Shown here one piece after another: positions 49,341 through 63,013 of a DNA stretch of 64,000 bases. The notes beneath the pieces were generated by a model. The model made no database searches. It was not told where the DNA came from and was given only the letters and a program-made list of their open reading frames with translations. The stretch lies in the NCBI RefSeq assembly GCF_950066645.1, contig NZ_CATMFB010000001.1, positions 62,001-126,000 on the forward strand, given 5' to 3'. The translations under genes were made by a program, and so were the position numbers. The DNA comes from an uncultured Thalassolituus sp. (GTDB lineage: Bacteria > Pseudomonadota > Gammaproteobacteria > Pseudomonadales > Oceanobacteraceae). Position 1 is the stretch's first letter. Every line of letters starts with the position of its first letter.

Positions 49341-50306
49341 ATGAATCTCCGTTCAGTTCTCATGATTTCTGTTGCTGGATCGCTCATTGCTTGTGGCGGA
49401 AGCGATAAATCATCCTCACAGAAACAGCTGTCTTTAGATACGCTTCAGAAAAATCAGCCTCAGGTGAATATCGCGCTGGATTCTATGACACCGGCGGGAA
49501 TTTGGGTTGGTGACTTCAGTAATACCGCTGAATTTACATTTCATTCGACCAGTGGCTCACACGTGGATAACGGTCGCATGGTATTCCTTATTGAGCCCAC
49601 CGACGACGCATCCCAGTATGTGGTCAATTTATGCGCCTACAACACAGAGGCGATGACAAAAGATATTTTCTCTGTAAGTGGTAGTTCTCTGGGACTGGAA
49701 ATCGATGAATCCTACCCTGAAGAAGACGAGGTGTGGCGTTGGACCATAAACTTCGCGATGGAGCAGAACCTGTCGGCGACCATGACTGGCGATTATTTTG
49801 ACGAGTATGGAGACTATAGCCGTACAGAGACGTTCCTGATGGCTGCAACTAAGATCAGTGATGCAACCAGTTTTACGGAGGCAGCTAGTTCTCTGGACAT
49901 CAGTTACCACTCTTCTAGCAGCGATGATACTGCCTTCTCTGATGTGAGTGATAAATTGACCTGCCTTGTATCATCGGAAAGACCGGTAAAAGGTACCGCG
50001 ACCACGGGTGAAAACTACAGTGGTACATTTGCATTCGCTGGGGCAGTGCTTGGCCTCTATGAGTACATTGATATTCTCGAGTACCGCATTGAGGGTGTTG
50101 ACGACCTTGACGCTGGTGAAGTGGCGTACATAGTCGGCTCTGAGGCCAGAGCTAGCCTTTGCTACGATGAGCCGTGCGCCGCTGTCACCGACGCTTCCGT
50201 CGCTATTACAGAGAGTAGCGCTGCTGCTTTCTCTTTTGAAGGTTCAGCCTCTCTTGATGACGGTTTGCCAGATGTAGAATTTTCTTTTTCTATTGCAATT
50301 CCTTAG
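49341..50306 (+). CDS. Lipoprotein C of the paralogous family
   Basis: Function unknown. The 321-residue precursor has lipobox LIAC (Cys18), then a Ser/Gln-rich linker. It shares TPAGIWVGD, GRMVFLIEP, VNLCAYN, MAATKISDATSFTEAASSLDIS and LTCLVSS with its neighbours. It is the member whose convergent hydrolase is intact, 66 bp away, with the third hairpin copy between. This suggests that lipoprotein and hydrolase once travelled as a pair. No catalytic motif is seen. Cell-surface or periplasmic location is likely. Confidence 0.82.
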   Translation: MNLRSVLMISVAGSLIACGGSDKSSSQKQLSLDTLQKNQPQVNIALDSMTPAGIWVGDFSNTAEFTFHSTSGSHVDNGRMVFLIEPTDDASQYVVNLCAYNTEAMTKDIFSVSGSSLGLEIDESYPEEDEVWRWTINFAMEQNLSATMTGDYFDEYGDYSRTETFLMAATKISDATSFTEAASSLDISYHSSSSDDTAFSDVSDKLTCLVSSERPVKGTATTGENYSGTFAFAGAVLGLYEYIDILEYRIEGVDDLDAGEVAYIVGSEARASLCYDEPCAAVTDASVAITESSAAAFSFEGSASLDDGLPDVEFSFSIAIP

Positions 50307-50326
50307 ACAGCCCTGAATGACACAAA

Positions 50327-50356
50327 AAAGGCCAGCAATCGCTGGCCTTTCTTATT
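50327..50356. terminator. Terminator, repeat copy 3
   Basis: The same 10-bp hairpin (50327-50336 with 50341-50350) between lipoprotein C and the intact hydrolase; it can serve both. Confidence 0.87.
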
Positions 50357-50372
50357 AGCAGAGCACGACAGA

Positions 50373-51311
50373 TTACTGTTCGAGACCAGCGATAAAATCT
50401 TTCAGGTCCTGTGCCGTTTCTGCGGGCGCTTCCAGTTGTGGCAGGTGACCAATGCCATCCATCTTGATGGTGGTTACGTTAGGCATCAGTTTTTCCAGAA
50501 CGTCGACTGCACCAACGTGCAGTACGCGGTCTTCTTTGCCCCAGACCAGTAACGTCGGCGTTGCCAGGCCAGTGACCCGGGCTTCAACGCTGTCTGCTTT
50601 CAGCTGGGCAAAGATTTTCTGCTCAAGATCGAAGTTTGCGATACGTTTTCTGGCCATCTGGTCTTTAACAAAGCCGGGTACGAACGGAGGTTCGCTCATG
50701 ACCAGATCGAATACATCGCGGAACTCCTCTTCTGTCTTGGCCGTCAGTGGGTTTACCCCAGTCTCGCGGATGATGCGGGCCATTTCAGATTCAGGTGCAG
50801 ACCAGACACCGCCGGGATCAAGCAGCCACAGGCTTTTCACTTCAGCCGGATAAATCGATGCGTATGTCATGGCGATATGTCCGCCCATTGAGCTTCCGCC
50901 AATATGAATTCGGCGTTTAAGGTCCAGCAGTGTGAACAGCTCGTGCAGGCGGCGTGCCTGTGCCAGAGGGGAATAATCTGCATCTTCCGGCTTAGATGAT
51001 TCTCCGAAACCGATGTGATCAGGAACGATCAGGTGGAAGTCTTTCAGGTAGGGAGCAGATTCGGTGAAGTTGTCTTTATCGGCACCGAATCCGTGTAGCA
51101 GAACCAGAGTGTCCGCGTCTTTGTTATCCGACTCGAGGTAGACGTACTTCAGGCCACTGCTGAGGGTAATTTCTTTCTTTTCCAGGTCGCCCAGGCCGCG
51201 CTTAAGATCTACCAGAAATGCCGCAGTGCCGGCGGGCGCAATCATTACGGTGGCTGCAGAACCGATAACGGCGAGTACAACGACCGCGATGAGAACTTTG
51301 ATGATTTTCAT
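50373..51311 (-). CDS. Exported or anchored alpha/beta hydrolase
   Basis: Predicted lipase or esterase. The 312 residues begin with an N-terminal hydrophobic segment (about 5-25) that is either a signal or an anchor. The fold elements follow: oxyanion region LLHGFGADKDNF, nucleophile elbow GGSSMGGH (Ser141), an acidic residue in GKEDRVLH (Asp261) and the His in GIGHLPQ (His289). The start at 51311 is preceded by AAGGA; the longer frame lacks a ribosome site. Two remnants of the same gene lie at 47982 and 49178. Substrate is unknown; the triad arrangement matches LipA-like periplasmic hydrolases. Confidence 0.9.
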   Translation of the reverse strand: MKIIKVLIAVVVLAVIGSAATVMIAPAGTAAFLVDLKRGLGDLEKKEITLSSGLKYVYLESDNKDADTLVLLHGFGADKDNFTESAPYLKDFHLIVPDHIGFGESSKPEDADYSPLAQARRLHELFTLLDLKRRIHIGGSSMGGHIAMTYASIYPAEVKSLWLLDPGGVWSAPESEMARIIRETGVNPLTAKTEEEFRDVFDLVMSEPPFVPGFVKDQMARKRIANFDLEQKIFAQLKADSVEARVTGLATPTLLVWGKEDRVLHVGAVDVLEKLMPNVTTIKMDGIGHLPQLEAPAETAQDLKDFIAGLEQ

Positions 51312-51389
51312 TATGTCTTCCTTAAAAGTAACAGGCGCGCCTATCTTACCCCGCAAATGCGACTTCGCCATGGTTAAAACCGCCGGACT

Positions 51390-51827
51390 TCACTCCTGAA
51401 CCTGCAATTTCAGCCAATCTCCGCTCGCAACAACCTCCGCTCCGGGCGGCCTGAACAGGCTTTCGTATACCCAGACGGGGTGGCGGAACATCTGTCCGTT
51501 AAATTCGACCTGGGTTTCGACACGTTGATACTCGTGCGGGCGGGGAGATACTGCATCGCACCCTTCGTAGCGGTCCAGAGTGCGTAACAGGCTGTCGTCA
51601 TGGATCAGAAACAGATCGCCTGTAACCCAGCGGCAGTCGTTCAGCAGCAGCCCCGGGTAACGTCCAAGGTCAAACAGCTCACCCCCGACCCTGGCCTGAC
51701 CGAGGTGCCTGGCTTTCTGGCGCAGCGCCTGCTTTGCCATTGCAGCACCCCCTATGCTGCTGGTGCGGCGCCAGGCAGGGCGCAGGCTCCCGTATACAAA
51801 AAGGTACATATGTTGTGCTTCTGTCAT
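51390..51827 (-). CDS. Gamma-glutamylcyclotransferase-like protein
   Basis: Member of the AIG2/GGCT-like fold family. The 145 residues hold the YGSLR motif near the N-terminus (FVYGSLRPAW), a central GRYPGLLLNDCRWVTGDLF segment, and LDRYEG with the catalytic Glu position. Such proteins cleave gamma-glutamyl amides or related bonds; the exact substrate is not predictable. Two ATGs are possible (51827 or 51809), with weak ribosome sites for both. The start of the hydrolase gene follows 79 bp downstream on the same strand. Confidence 0.85.
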   Translation of the reverse strand: MTEAQHMYLFVYGSLRPAWRRTSSIGGAAMAKQALRQKARHLGQARVGGELFDLGRYPGLLLNDCRWVTGDLFLIHDDSLLRTLDRYEGCDAVSPRPHEYQRVETQVEFNGQMFRHPVWVYESLFRPPGAEVVASGDWLKLQVQE

Positions 51828-51982
51828 TCTGAGAACTGCCTGTCAGAAAATGTGGAATCCAGTGAGATGAATGTGACCGGAGACACGTTAGGGAGGTTGT
51901 GACGTTCGGCGTCGGTTTGCAAGTTGAAAATGCCTGCTAAATTGAACATCAGTTAAATTTAAATCTGCAAACAGGATACGAC

Positions 51983-52639
51983 ATGAAACTGACGACCTCT
52001 GCAATTCCCGCATGCGCGGCTGTTCTGGCTCTGACACTACAGGGTTGTGCTAATGATGTTCAGGTAGCGCGCGTTCAGTCAGCGGTTCCTGACTCTCCGG
52101 TCGGCATCTGGCTGACGGAAGCTCAGGTGGGCGAGGAGGCAGAGATCCGCCAGCTGATGGTGATTGAGGCTCTGGGCAGTGGTGACTACCGCATCCATGA
52201 ATGTGCATTGACTGCCAATGCCAGCGAGGCACTGAGCCGGACTCATTTTCATGGTGGTCGCCTGCGGAGCGGCTGGGCAATTACGGATGAAAATTTCGTG
52301 CAGCCTTACAGTGAGTCTGAGCTGATCACTCTGGTCGTCGACGGCCATTCGCTGGCGGGTGAATATCATCAGTACGATCGTAATCTTGATGGTTCGTATG
52401 TGGCCCATCAGGTGGTGGGCATCACTGGCACCCGGATCAGTACGGCGCAGAGTCTGGATACCTTGTCGGCACTGGAAATCCAGTCAATGCTGGGAACGGG
52501 GGCTGCCTGGACCGCGGATACCGGGCATCTTGGGCAGACTTGTGCGGCTGTGAGTACAGAGACTGATGTTGCGTCGCAGCTGGTGGCTGAACTCTTTGAG
52601 GAAGGCGGCACTCCGACGGTTCTCGCCGGAGGCCGCTGA
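51983..52639 (+). CDS. Lipoprotein D, short divergent member of the paralogous family
   Basis: Function unknown. The 218-residue precursor has lipobox LQGC (Cys22). Despite its shorter length it keeps the landmarks of lipoproteins A-C: SPVGIWLTEA, RQLMVIEA, a Cys after RIHE, the segment VVGITGTRISTAQSLDTLSALEI and a second Cys in LGQTCAAVS. It lacks the C-terminal ~100 residues of the others and has no hydrolase remnant or hairpin repeat after it. It is convergent with parC, 12 bp away. Confidence 0.8.
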   Translation: MKLTTSAIPACAAVLALTLQGCANDVQVARVQSAVPDSPVGIWLTEAQVGEEAEIRQLMVIEALGSGDYRIHECALTANASEALSRTHFHGGRLRSGWAITDENFVQPYSESELITLVVDGHSLAGEYHQYDRNLDGSYVAHQVVGITGTRISTAQSLDTLSALEIQSMLGTGAAWTADTGHLGQTCAAVSTETDVASQLVAELFEEGGTPTVLAGGR

Positions 52640-52651
52640 GTTATCAGTGCC

Positions 52652-54910
52652 TTATCCGGCGCTGACAACTTCCATGGCATCGACGTTCTGGAAGCCGCGT
52701 GGCAGCTTGTTACCGCGACGTCCCCGCTCCCCCTGGTAGTGCTCAAGATCGGCAAACTTCATTTTCAGATGACGTTTGCCGGCATGAACCAGCAGAGTGT
52801 CTGCTTCGCTGAAGGCCACCGCAGCAACCATCAGTTCTTCGCGCTTCGCGGCCCGGTCTGAGGGGATACCAATCATTTTATTGCCCTTACCGCGCGCCAT
52901 CTGAGGCAGATCGGCGGCTGGGAATACCAGCATCCGGCCTTCGTTGCTGATGGCTGCAATCCAGCATTTTTCTGGTTCTTCGATACGCGCCGGCGGCAGA
53001 ATCTTCGCGTTGTCTGGTACGTTGATCAGTGCTTTACCTGCCTTATTCTTACTTTGCATATCGCCAAGAGTACCGATAAAGCCGTAGCCCGCATCGGTAC
53101 TGAGCAGATACTGGTCTTCATCTTTACCCATCAGCGCTTTAATAAACAACGCGCCGGCGGGCGGGTTGAGGCGACCGGTCAAAGGTTCGCCCTGACCGCG
53201 CGCTGATGGCAGGGTATGAGCCGCGATACTGTAGGAGCGCCCGGTATTATCGAGGAAGATCGCGTTCTGATTGGACTTACCGAATGCTGAGGTCAGGAAT
53301 TTGTCCCCAGCTTTATAGCTCAGGTTCTCGCAATCAACATCGTGGCCTTTGGCGGCACGCACCCAGCCTTTATCAGACAGCACAATCGTAACGGCTTCTG
53401 CTGAGACCAGCTCGGTTTCGCTGAATGCTTTCGCCTCGCCACGTACCACCACTGGAGAACGGCGGTCATCACCGTATTTTTCGGCATCGGCAGTGAGTTC
53501 TTTCTTGATCAGGGTCTTCATGCGGCGCTCCGAGCCGAGCGTCTTCTCCAGCATGTCGCGCTCTTTCTCCAGCTCATCCTGCTCGCCACGGATCTTCATT
53601 TCTTCCAGCTTGGCAAGGTGGCGGAGTTTCAGCTCAAGGATCGCCTCGGCCTGGATGTCAGAAATGCCGAACCGTTCCATCAGCACCTCTTTAGGCTGAT
53701 CTTCTGTCCGGATAATTTCGATGACTTCATCAATATTGAGGAAAGCAACCAACAGGCCTTCGAGGATATGCAGGCGCGCCAGCACTTTGTCGAGACGGAA
53801 CTGCAGGCGACGACGGACGGTTTCGGTGCGGTAGGTCAGCCATTCGGTGAGCATGGTTTTCAGGTCTTTGACCTGTGGCCGACCATCAAGGCCGATCACG
53901 TTCATGTTCACGCGGTAGTTTTTCTCGAGGTCTGTTGTGGCAAACAGGTGAGCCATTACGGCCTCGGTGTCGACCCGGTTCGACTTAGGCACAATCACCA
54001 GGCGGGTCGGGTTTTCATGGTCTGATTCGTCGCGCAGATCGGTCACCAGTGGCAGCTTCTTGGCGTTCATCTGGGCTGCGATCTGTTCAAGAATTTTGGC
54101 ACCGGAGACCTGATGCGGCAGGGCAGTGATGACGATTTCACTGTCTTCCACCGAATACACCGCGCGCATTTTTACTGAGCCGCGGCCATCACGATAGATC
54201 TTACGCAGTTCGGCACGGGGGGTGATGATTTCGGCATCGGTCGGGAAGTCCGGGGCGATCACATGCTCGCAAAGGGCGTCGATATCCGCGCCGGGCTCGT
54301 CGAGTAACCGGATACAGGCACTGGTCACTTCGCGGGCGTTGTGCGGTGGAATATCGGTCGCCATACCGACGGCAATCCCGGTGGTGCCGTTCAGCAGTAC
54401 GTTTGGCAGTCGCGCTGGCAGCGTGCACGGCTCGTCCAGGGTGCCATCGAAGTTTGGCTGCCATTCGACGGTGCCCTGACCGAGTTCACTCAGCAGGACA
54501 TCAGCAAACGGCGACAGCTTGGCTTCGGTGTATCGCATAGCGGCGAAAGACTTCGGGTCATCCGGTGCCCCCCAGTTCCCCTGACCATCGATCAGTGGGT
54601 AACGATAGGAGAAGGGCTGAGCCATCAGCACCATGGCCTCGTAACAGGCGCTGTCGCCGTGCGGGTGGTATTTACCCAGTACGTCACCCACGGTACGGGC
54701 AGACTTCTTGTACTTAGCGGTGGACTTAAGGCCCAGCTCGCTCATGGCGTAAACAATGCGGCGCTGAACGGGTTTGAGGCCGTCACCCACGTGAGGCAGG
54801 GCGCGGTCGAGAATGACGTACATGGAGTAATTCAGGTACGCGCTCTCGGTGTACTGTTTCAGTGACTGGCGTTCCACGCCGTCGTCGGTATAGCTGATCT
54901 GATCCGTCAT
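52652..54910 (-). CDS. parC: DNA topoisomerase IV subunit A
   Basis: DNA breakage-reunion subunit of topoisomerase IV, which separates daughter chromosomes. The 752 residues contain the winged-helix active site with Tyr in [11 protein letters not shown], the quinolone-region segment [15 protein letters not shown] with Ser rather than a resistance change, and a C-terminal beta-pinwheel. The ATG at 54910 gives the usual N-terminus. It follows the GGDEF-EAL gene by 10 bp, so is probably in the parE transcription unit. Confidence 0.97.
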   Translation of the reverse strand: MTDQISYTDDGVERQSLKQYTESAYLNYSMYVILDRALPHVGDGLKPVQRRIVYAMSELGLKSTAKYKKSARTVGDVLGKYHPHGDSACYEAMVLMAQPFSYRYPLIDGQGNWGAPDDPKSFAAMRYTEAKLSPFADVLLSELGQGTVEWQPNFDGTLDEPCTLPARLPNVLLNGTTGIAVGMATDIPPHNAREVTSACIRLLDEPGADIDALCEHVIAPDFPTDAEIITPRAELRKIYRDGRGSVKMRAVYSVEDSEIVITALPHQVSGAKILEQIAAQMNAKKLPLVTDLRDESDHENPTRLVIVPKSNRVDTEAVMAHLFATTDLEKNYRVNMNVIGLDGRPQVKDLKTMLTEWLTYRTETVRRRLQFRLDKVLARLHILEGLLVAFLNIDEVIEIIRTEDQPKEVLMERFGISDIQAEAILELKLRHLAKLEEMKIRGEQDELEKERDMLEKTLGSERRMKTLIKKELTADAEKYGDDRRSPVVVRGEAKAFSETELVSAEAVTIVLSDKGWVRAAKGHDVDCENLSYKAGDKFLTSAFGKSNQNAIFLDNTGRSYSIAAHTLPSARGQGEPLTGRLNPPAGALFIKALMGKDEDQYLLSTDAGYGFIGTLGDMQSKNKAGKALINVPDNAKILPPARIEEPEKCWIAAISNEGRMLVFPAADLPQMARGKGNKMIGIPSDRAAKREELMVAAVAFSEADTLLVHAGKRHLKMKFADLEHYQGERGRRGNKLPRGFQNVDAMEVVSAG

Positions 54911-54920
54911 AGTCTCAGGT

Positions 54921-58714
<3,794 letters not shown>

Positions 58715-58801
58715 TCATTCCCCTGTCATAGCAGATGTGGCAATGAACCGGAGTATACCCACGCGCGGTGTGAAGTACACTCCGGGGCCATGATAACGGC
58801 C

Positions 58802-59410
58802 TCAGAGGTTGCGACTGACGTGTCCCAGTATCTGAGGCATACGCTCAATAAAATGGTCAAAGCTGTGGGTGCCGCCACCTTCCAGCCAGCCAGGGCTGTG
58901 GCGGTACAGCTCCGCTGCATGGCGATAGTCGAGGGTCTCATCGCCGGTCTGCAGGAGCAGCAGCAGTTTTTCTGGCGCTTTGATCGTGTCGCAGGTCAGT
59001 GTGGTCAGTTGCTCCAGGTGCCAGGACTCCAACAGAAACGTCTCGCCGGTATGGTAGTGCGTGTGCTCGCCCAGGTAATGCCGGAACAGTTCGCCCGGTC
59101 GGACGGCAGGGTTAATGAGTGCGGCGGGAACGCCAGCCTGCTCTGCCAGCCAGGTGGCGTAAAATCCACCCAGTGAACTGCCGATGATCCAGACATGCTC
59201 ATGCTTGTTCTGCAGCCGGGTCAATTCGTTGCGGGCAATGTCGATGGCCTCAGCGGGAGCAAAATGCAGAAACGGCGCACTGAGGCTGCCCAGCTGTGGA
59301 TGGTCTCTGAAGAACTGCATCACCTGCTGTGCTTTCTCCGACGCGGGAGAGCTGAGAAATCCGTGAAGGTAAAGGCAGCCGCTGTCGCGCAGGCTCGCCG
59401 GGATGTGCAT
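58802..59410 (-). CDS. yqiA: YqiA-like esterase
   Basis: Small alpha/beta hydrolase; the E. coli homologue hydrolyses acyl-CoA or short esters in vitro. The 202 residues include the N-terminal LYLHGFLSSPASEKAQ, nucleophile elbow GSSLGGFYATW, the Asp region in LLLLQTGDETLDYR and the C-terminal His in GGTHSFDHF. The start at 59410 is one base after the cpdA stop. The order nudF-yqiB-cpdA-yqiA-parE matches E. coli exactly. Confidence 0.94.
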   Translation of the reverse strand: MHIPASLRDSGCLYLHGFLSSPASEKAQQVMQFFRDHPQLGSLSAPFLHFAPAEAIDIARNELTRLQNKHEHVWIIGSSLGGFYATWLAEQAGVPAALINPAVRPGELFRHYLGEHTHYHTGETFLLESWHLEQLTTLTCDTIKAPEKLLLLLQTGDETLDYRHAAELYRHSPGWLEGGGTHSFDHFIERMPQILGHVSRNL

Positions 59411-59411
59411 A

Positions 59412-60251
59412 TCAGTATCCTGTCTGGGTCCGGTCAACCTCAAAGGATACATGGTGCAGGCGTTCGATGCCTGTGTCGATACGACCGTTAGGGTGCAGCT
59501 CCAGCCAACGGAAACCCGGAGCGGCCGTGTCCAGACTGAAATCGCTGGTCTGAGGTTCAAACTGAATGCAGGTCGAAGGCGTTGCCATCAGACGGATGCC
59601 GTTTATGAATCCGTCGCAGCTCTGGTGCACATGCCCCCAGATGACACCCCGCGCATTGTCATGGCGGGACAGTATCTGCATAAATTCATGGCGGTTTTTC
59701 AGGCCGATGTTGTCCATCCAGTCACTGTTCATCGGAATTGGATGATGGTGCATGCATATCAGTGTGTGATGGTCCGGCGCGTCGGCGAGCGTTTTATCGA
59801 GAAACGCCAGCTCATCTTCATCGAGCCGTCCGAACACGGCGCCTTCCACCTGTGAGTCGAGCATGATGATCTGCCAGTGCTCTGAGCGGATCACTTTGTG
59901 GAGGTGGTCGCACTCGCGACCGACCCGGGCCAGATTCCGCGGTTCATCGTGATTGCCAGGCAACCAGAACACAGGTTGGTTAAAGGGGGACAGAGCCTCG
60001 TGAAGCAGCCGGTACGACTGCTCCGAACCATCCTGACTCAGGTCGCCAGTCACCAGAATCGCATCGCTCGGAAAGTTAAAATCATGTAACTGATTCAGTA
60101 CAGCCTGCATGCTTTCACAGGTAGGCACCCTGAGCAGTTTCCCGCCCGGGTCAGCGAACAGGTGAGTGTCTGTCACCTGAACGATTCTGAGTGTGTCTGC
60201 ACTGGTTAACTGAAACACGTCCTGCTCCGACGCTGACTGTAAGTTAATCAA
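59412..60251 (-). CDS. cpdA: 3',5'-cyclic AMP phosphodiesterase
   Basis: Calcineurin-like metallophosphoesterase that hydrolyses cAMP. The 279 residues contain the dinuclear metal motifs QVTDTHLF, VTGDLSQDG, LPGNHDE, MHHHPIP and WGHVHQS in order. The start is TTG at 60251; GAGG lies 13 bases upstream, somewhat far, so the exact start is not certain. It is in the conserved nudF-yqiB-cpdA-yqiA-parE row, 1 bp before yqiA. It would lower cAMP/CRP signalling. Confidence 0.95.
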   Translation of the reverse strand: MINLQSASEQDVFQLTSADTLRIVQVTDTHLFADPGGKLLRVPTCESMQAVLNQLHDFNFPSDAILVTGDLSQDGSEQSYRLLHEALSPFNQPVFWLPGNHDEPRNLARVGRECDHLHKVIRSEHWQIIMLDSQVEGAVFGRLDEDELAFLDKTLADAPDHHTLICMHHHPIPMNSDWMDNIGLKNRHEFMQILSRHDNARGVIWGHVHQSCDGFINGIRLMATPSTCIQFEPQTSDFSLDTAAPGFRWLELHPNGRIDTGIERLHHVSFEVDRTQTGY

Positions 60252-60324
60252 TAGTAGCAGCGCCTCAGAAGTCCGACCGGAATAGCATCACAGTTTGGTC
60301 GTCAGGGCAGGTGTGGCGGCAATG

Positions 60325-60780
60325 TCAGAAGGTCGGGATAAAGCTGAATGGCATTTCTGTGTGGCCATGTTTCAGGCAGTGTTCAAGCCAGTCGGCCAGA
60401 AAGCGGTTGAGCTGAACTTTTTCGTCGGGCAGACGCATCTGTGGGTTCGGATACTGATAGCGCCCCTCAAACCTGTGCTGGTTCTGGTAGCTGAGTACTT
60501 CAGCCATGCTGGCATCGTGATACAGGCGTACCTGCATCGAGGGCGGCTGAATCCATTCCGGGCACAGGCCTTCCTGCGTTACGGTGAGCATAGTGGTATA
60601 AGGATGAACTTCTTCAACCCGCATTCTGACCCGCGCATTCTGCTCGGGTGAGCCGCTGATGGCGAACACGCGCTCCGTCCCGGCACTGGCGTCGGGCAAC
60701 AGCTTCAGAAAGCGCAGGTAGTTTGACTCGGCGAGCGATGCCATCTCCTGCAGGTCAGGTACATAGCGTTTAGGACGCAA
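60325..60780 (-). CDS. yqiB: DUF1249 family protein YqiB
   Basis: Conserved protein of unknown function. The 151 residues carry the family features YVPDLQEMASLAESNYLRFL near the start, VRLYHDASMAEVLSYQ, and the end FLADWLEHCLKHGH. TTG at 60780 follows CAGGAG at eight bases, a clear ribosome site. It always accompanies nudF and cpdA in gammaproteobacteria. Confidence 0.93.
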   Translation of the reverse strand: MRPKRYVPDLQEMASLAESNYLRFLKLLPDASAGTERVFAISGSPEQNARVRMRVEEVHPYTTMLTVTQEGLCPEWIQPPSMQVRLYHDASMAEVLSYQNQHRFEGRYQYPNPQMRLPDEKVQLNRFLADWLEHCLKHGHTEMPFSFIPTF

Positions 60781-60881
60781 CCTTTTCTCCTGTGATGATG
60801 AATCAGACGCAACACCTTAGCAGGCGTTGCCGGGGTTTTCCCAGAGATGCCGGCCGGGATCTGCCTGTCAGGCCTGCCGGG

Positions 60882-61496
60882 TCAGCGCTGGAAAACTTCC
60901 TTCTGATGAATTGTAAGCCATTGCAGCGCAATGATGGTGGCCGCATTGTTAATCACGCCGGACTCAAGTGCTTTCAGAGCATCGCTGAAGGGAAGGGTAA
61001 TGACGCGGATGTCTTCATGTTCTTCTTCCAGGCCATGAATCCCGCCCATGTCAGCGCTGTTGACGCTGGCGCAGTAAATGGCGACCCGCTCATTAGTGCC
61101 ACCGGGGGACACCCAGTATGTGGTGATATGGCGCAGCGCGGCGGGGGTGCAGCCAGCTTCTTCCTGGCACTCGCGAACGGCCACCTCTTCATAGGTCTCA
61201 CCAGGCTCGACCATGCCGGCGACCAGCTCAAGCAGCCAGGGCGAGCGCTCATCTTCAAGGGCACCGATGCGGAACTGTTCGGTAAGCACAATCGCTTCGC
61301 GCACGGGATCAACCAGCAGGACACAAACGGCCTCGCCCCGTTCAAACAGCTCCCTGTGGAAGGGGCCGATCCACTCGCCGTTAAAACGGCGGTGACGCAG
61401 AGTCACTTTGTTCATCCGGAAGAAACCCTGATACACAGTTTCGCGGGACTCTTCGACCACATCATCCTTTGACATAGGCTCTGGAATACCTGGCAT
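60882..61496 (-). CDS. nudF: ADP-ribose pyrophosphatase
   Basis: Nudix hydrolase cleaving ADP-ribose to AMP and ribose 5-phosphate. The 204 residues contain the Nudix box GMVEPGETYEEVAVRECQEE, and the N-terminal RETVYQGFF strand of dimeric NudF enzymes. The start may be ATG 61496 or 61475, neither with a strong ribosome site. It is the first gene of the row leading to parE and divergent from tolC, as in E. coli. Confidence 0.94.
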   Translation of the reverse strand: MPGIPEPMSKDDVVEESRETVYQGFFRMNKVTLRHRRFNGEWIGPFHRELFERGEAVCVLLVDPVREAIVLTEQFRIGALEDERSPWLLELVAGMVEPGETYEEVAVRECQEEAGCTPAALRHITTYWVSPGGTNERVAIYCASVNSADMGGIHGLEEEHEDIRVITLPFSDALKALESGVINNAATIIALQWLTIHQKEVFQR

Positions 61497-61654
61497 GCTT
61501 GACCTATCTATATTGCTATATGAGAATATTTGGATTATCTGGGCAGCACGAAGTGTTCGCGTTTCCGCAACAATTCAGCCCCAGACAGGCTGATTTTTTC
61601 TGATAGACTTCAGGAACATCTGATTCTGACCCTTCTGCTGAGAAAGGCAACTTT

Positions 61655-62959
61655 ATGAAGAAATTGCTCACCCTGACCTCTGCATTGCTGCTTCCGGGCG
61701 CTGTATTTGCTGCAGACCTCAGCTCTATTTACAACATGGCAGCGTCCAGCGACCCTGAAATTGAAGCGGCGCGGGCGGCACGTGAAGCCAGTTCGTACAA
61801 TGTCATGATCGCGCGGGGTGCGCTCCTGCCACAGGCACAGGTCAGTTACACCCATACGCATCTCGAGTATGAGATCAAAGACTCGGCTCTGGACATTCCC
61901 GAATACGATCTGGGCTCACTCGAAGTGTCGGCGGGCATGTCGATCTTTGATCTGAATAAGTGGTACAGCTACAAAGCGGCGCGTTCAGGTAATGATAATG
62001 GTAACTTCGAACTGCAGATGTCTGAACAACAGCTGCTTATGCGTACCGCCGAGGCATACTTCAACGCGCTGCGCGCAGAAGATAATCTGTCGACCGCGAA
62101 TGCCGAGCTTAAAGCCGTGCAGCGCGCGCTTGAGCAGACCAAGCAGCGCTATGACGTGGGTCTGATTGCGATCACAGAGGTGCATGAGGCTCAGGCTGCA
62201 TATGACCTCAGTTACGCCAGTCTGCTGGGCCAGAGAGCTAACCGTGAAGTGCAGTATGAGATTCTTGCTCAACTCACCGGCGAGAAAATTTCCGGAGTCA
62301 GTGCCCTGAAATCTTCGGTCGCTATGAGTGACCCGCAGCCTCAGGACGCCGAAGAGTGGGTGGCCTCGGGTCTGGAGAAATTTCCTGGACTCCTGATGGT
62401 TCAGTCGCAGGTAGAAGCGGCGCGTCTGCAACGCAACGCTACCCGCTCACAGCACATGCCGACGGTAGAATTGTTTGCTTCATATACCGACGGTGACCAG
62501 GCGTATGGCTTTGAAGACCCGCTGGATGCAAGTGCGACCAGTTATGGCGTCAAAGTGACTGTGCCACTGCTGGCGGGTGGTTCTCTGTATGCAGCCAGTA
62601 AGCAGGCCGCGCTGAACTATGCATCTGCGGATTATCAGTTGGAAAAAACCCGTCGCGATGTAAAACAGAACATCCGTAGTCTGTATCTTCAGGTACGTAC
62701 CGATGTGCTGAATATCAATGCCCGCTCACAGGCGATTCGCTCTGCGCGCAGTGCACTGGACGCGACCCAGACGGGCTACAAAGTCGGTACCCGAAACATT
62801 GTGGAAGTACTGGATGCCCAGAAGAAGGTGTATCAGGCAGAGCGTGACTATGCCAATGCGCGTTATGACTACATTCTCAACCTGCTGAGCCTGAAATTCT
62901 ACGCAGGGACACTGAATGAAGCGGACATTGAGATGCTTAACGGTTGGCTGGAAAGCTGA
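61655..62959 (+). CDS. tolC: Outer membrane efflux channel TolC
   Basis: Trimeric outer membrane exit duct for drug efflux and type I secretion. The 434-residue precursor has a signal peptide cleaved after VFA (about residue 19) and two OEP repeats with long helices (LKAVQRALEQTKQRYDVGL and NAR-rich second half, ending TRNIVEVLDAQKKVYQAERDY). It lacks a lipobox, unlike the channel at 2898. Divergence from nudF follows E. coli. A strong terminator follows. Confidence 0.95.
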   Translation: MKKLLTLTSALLLPGAVFAADLSSIYNMAASSDPEIEAARAAREASSYNVMIARGALLPQAQVSYTHTHLEYEIKDSALDIPEYDLGSLEVSAGMSIFDLNKWYSYKAARSGNDNGNFELQMSEQQLLMRTAEAYFNALRAEDNLSTANAELKAVQRALEQTKQRYDVGLIAITEVHEAQAAYDLSYASLLGQRANREVQYEILAQLTGEKISGVSALKSSVAMSDPQPQDAEEWVASGLEKFPGLLMVQSQVEAARLQRNATRSQHMPTVELFASYTDGDQAYGFEDPLDASATSYGVKVTVPLLAGGSLYAASKQAALNYASADYQLEKTRRDVKQNIRSLYLQVRTDVLNINARSQAIRSARSALDATQTGYKVGTRNIVEVLDAQKKVYQAERDYANARYDYILNLLSLKFYAGTLNEADIEMLNGWLES

Positions 62960-62973
62960 GTGTTTGAATAAGT

Positions 62974-63001
62974 AAAAAAGGGGCCGACAGCCCCTTTTTT
63001 A
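62974..63001. terminator. tolC/waaA bidirectional terminator
   Basis: A perfect 11-bp stem (62974-62984 with 62990-63000) with A and T runs, between convergent tolC and waaA. Confidence 0.92.
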
Positions 63002-63013
63002 TTGGCAGATATT

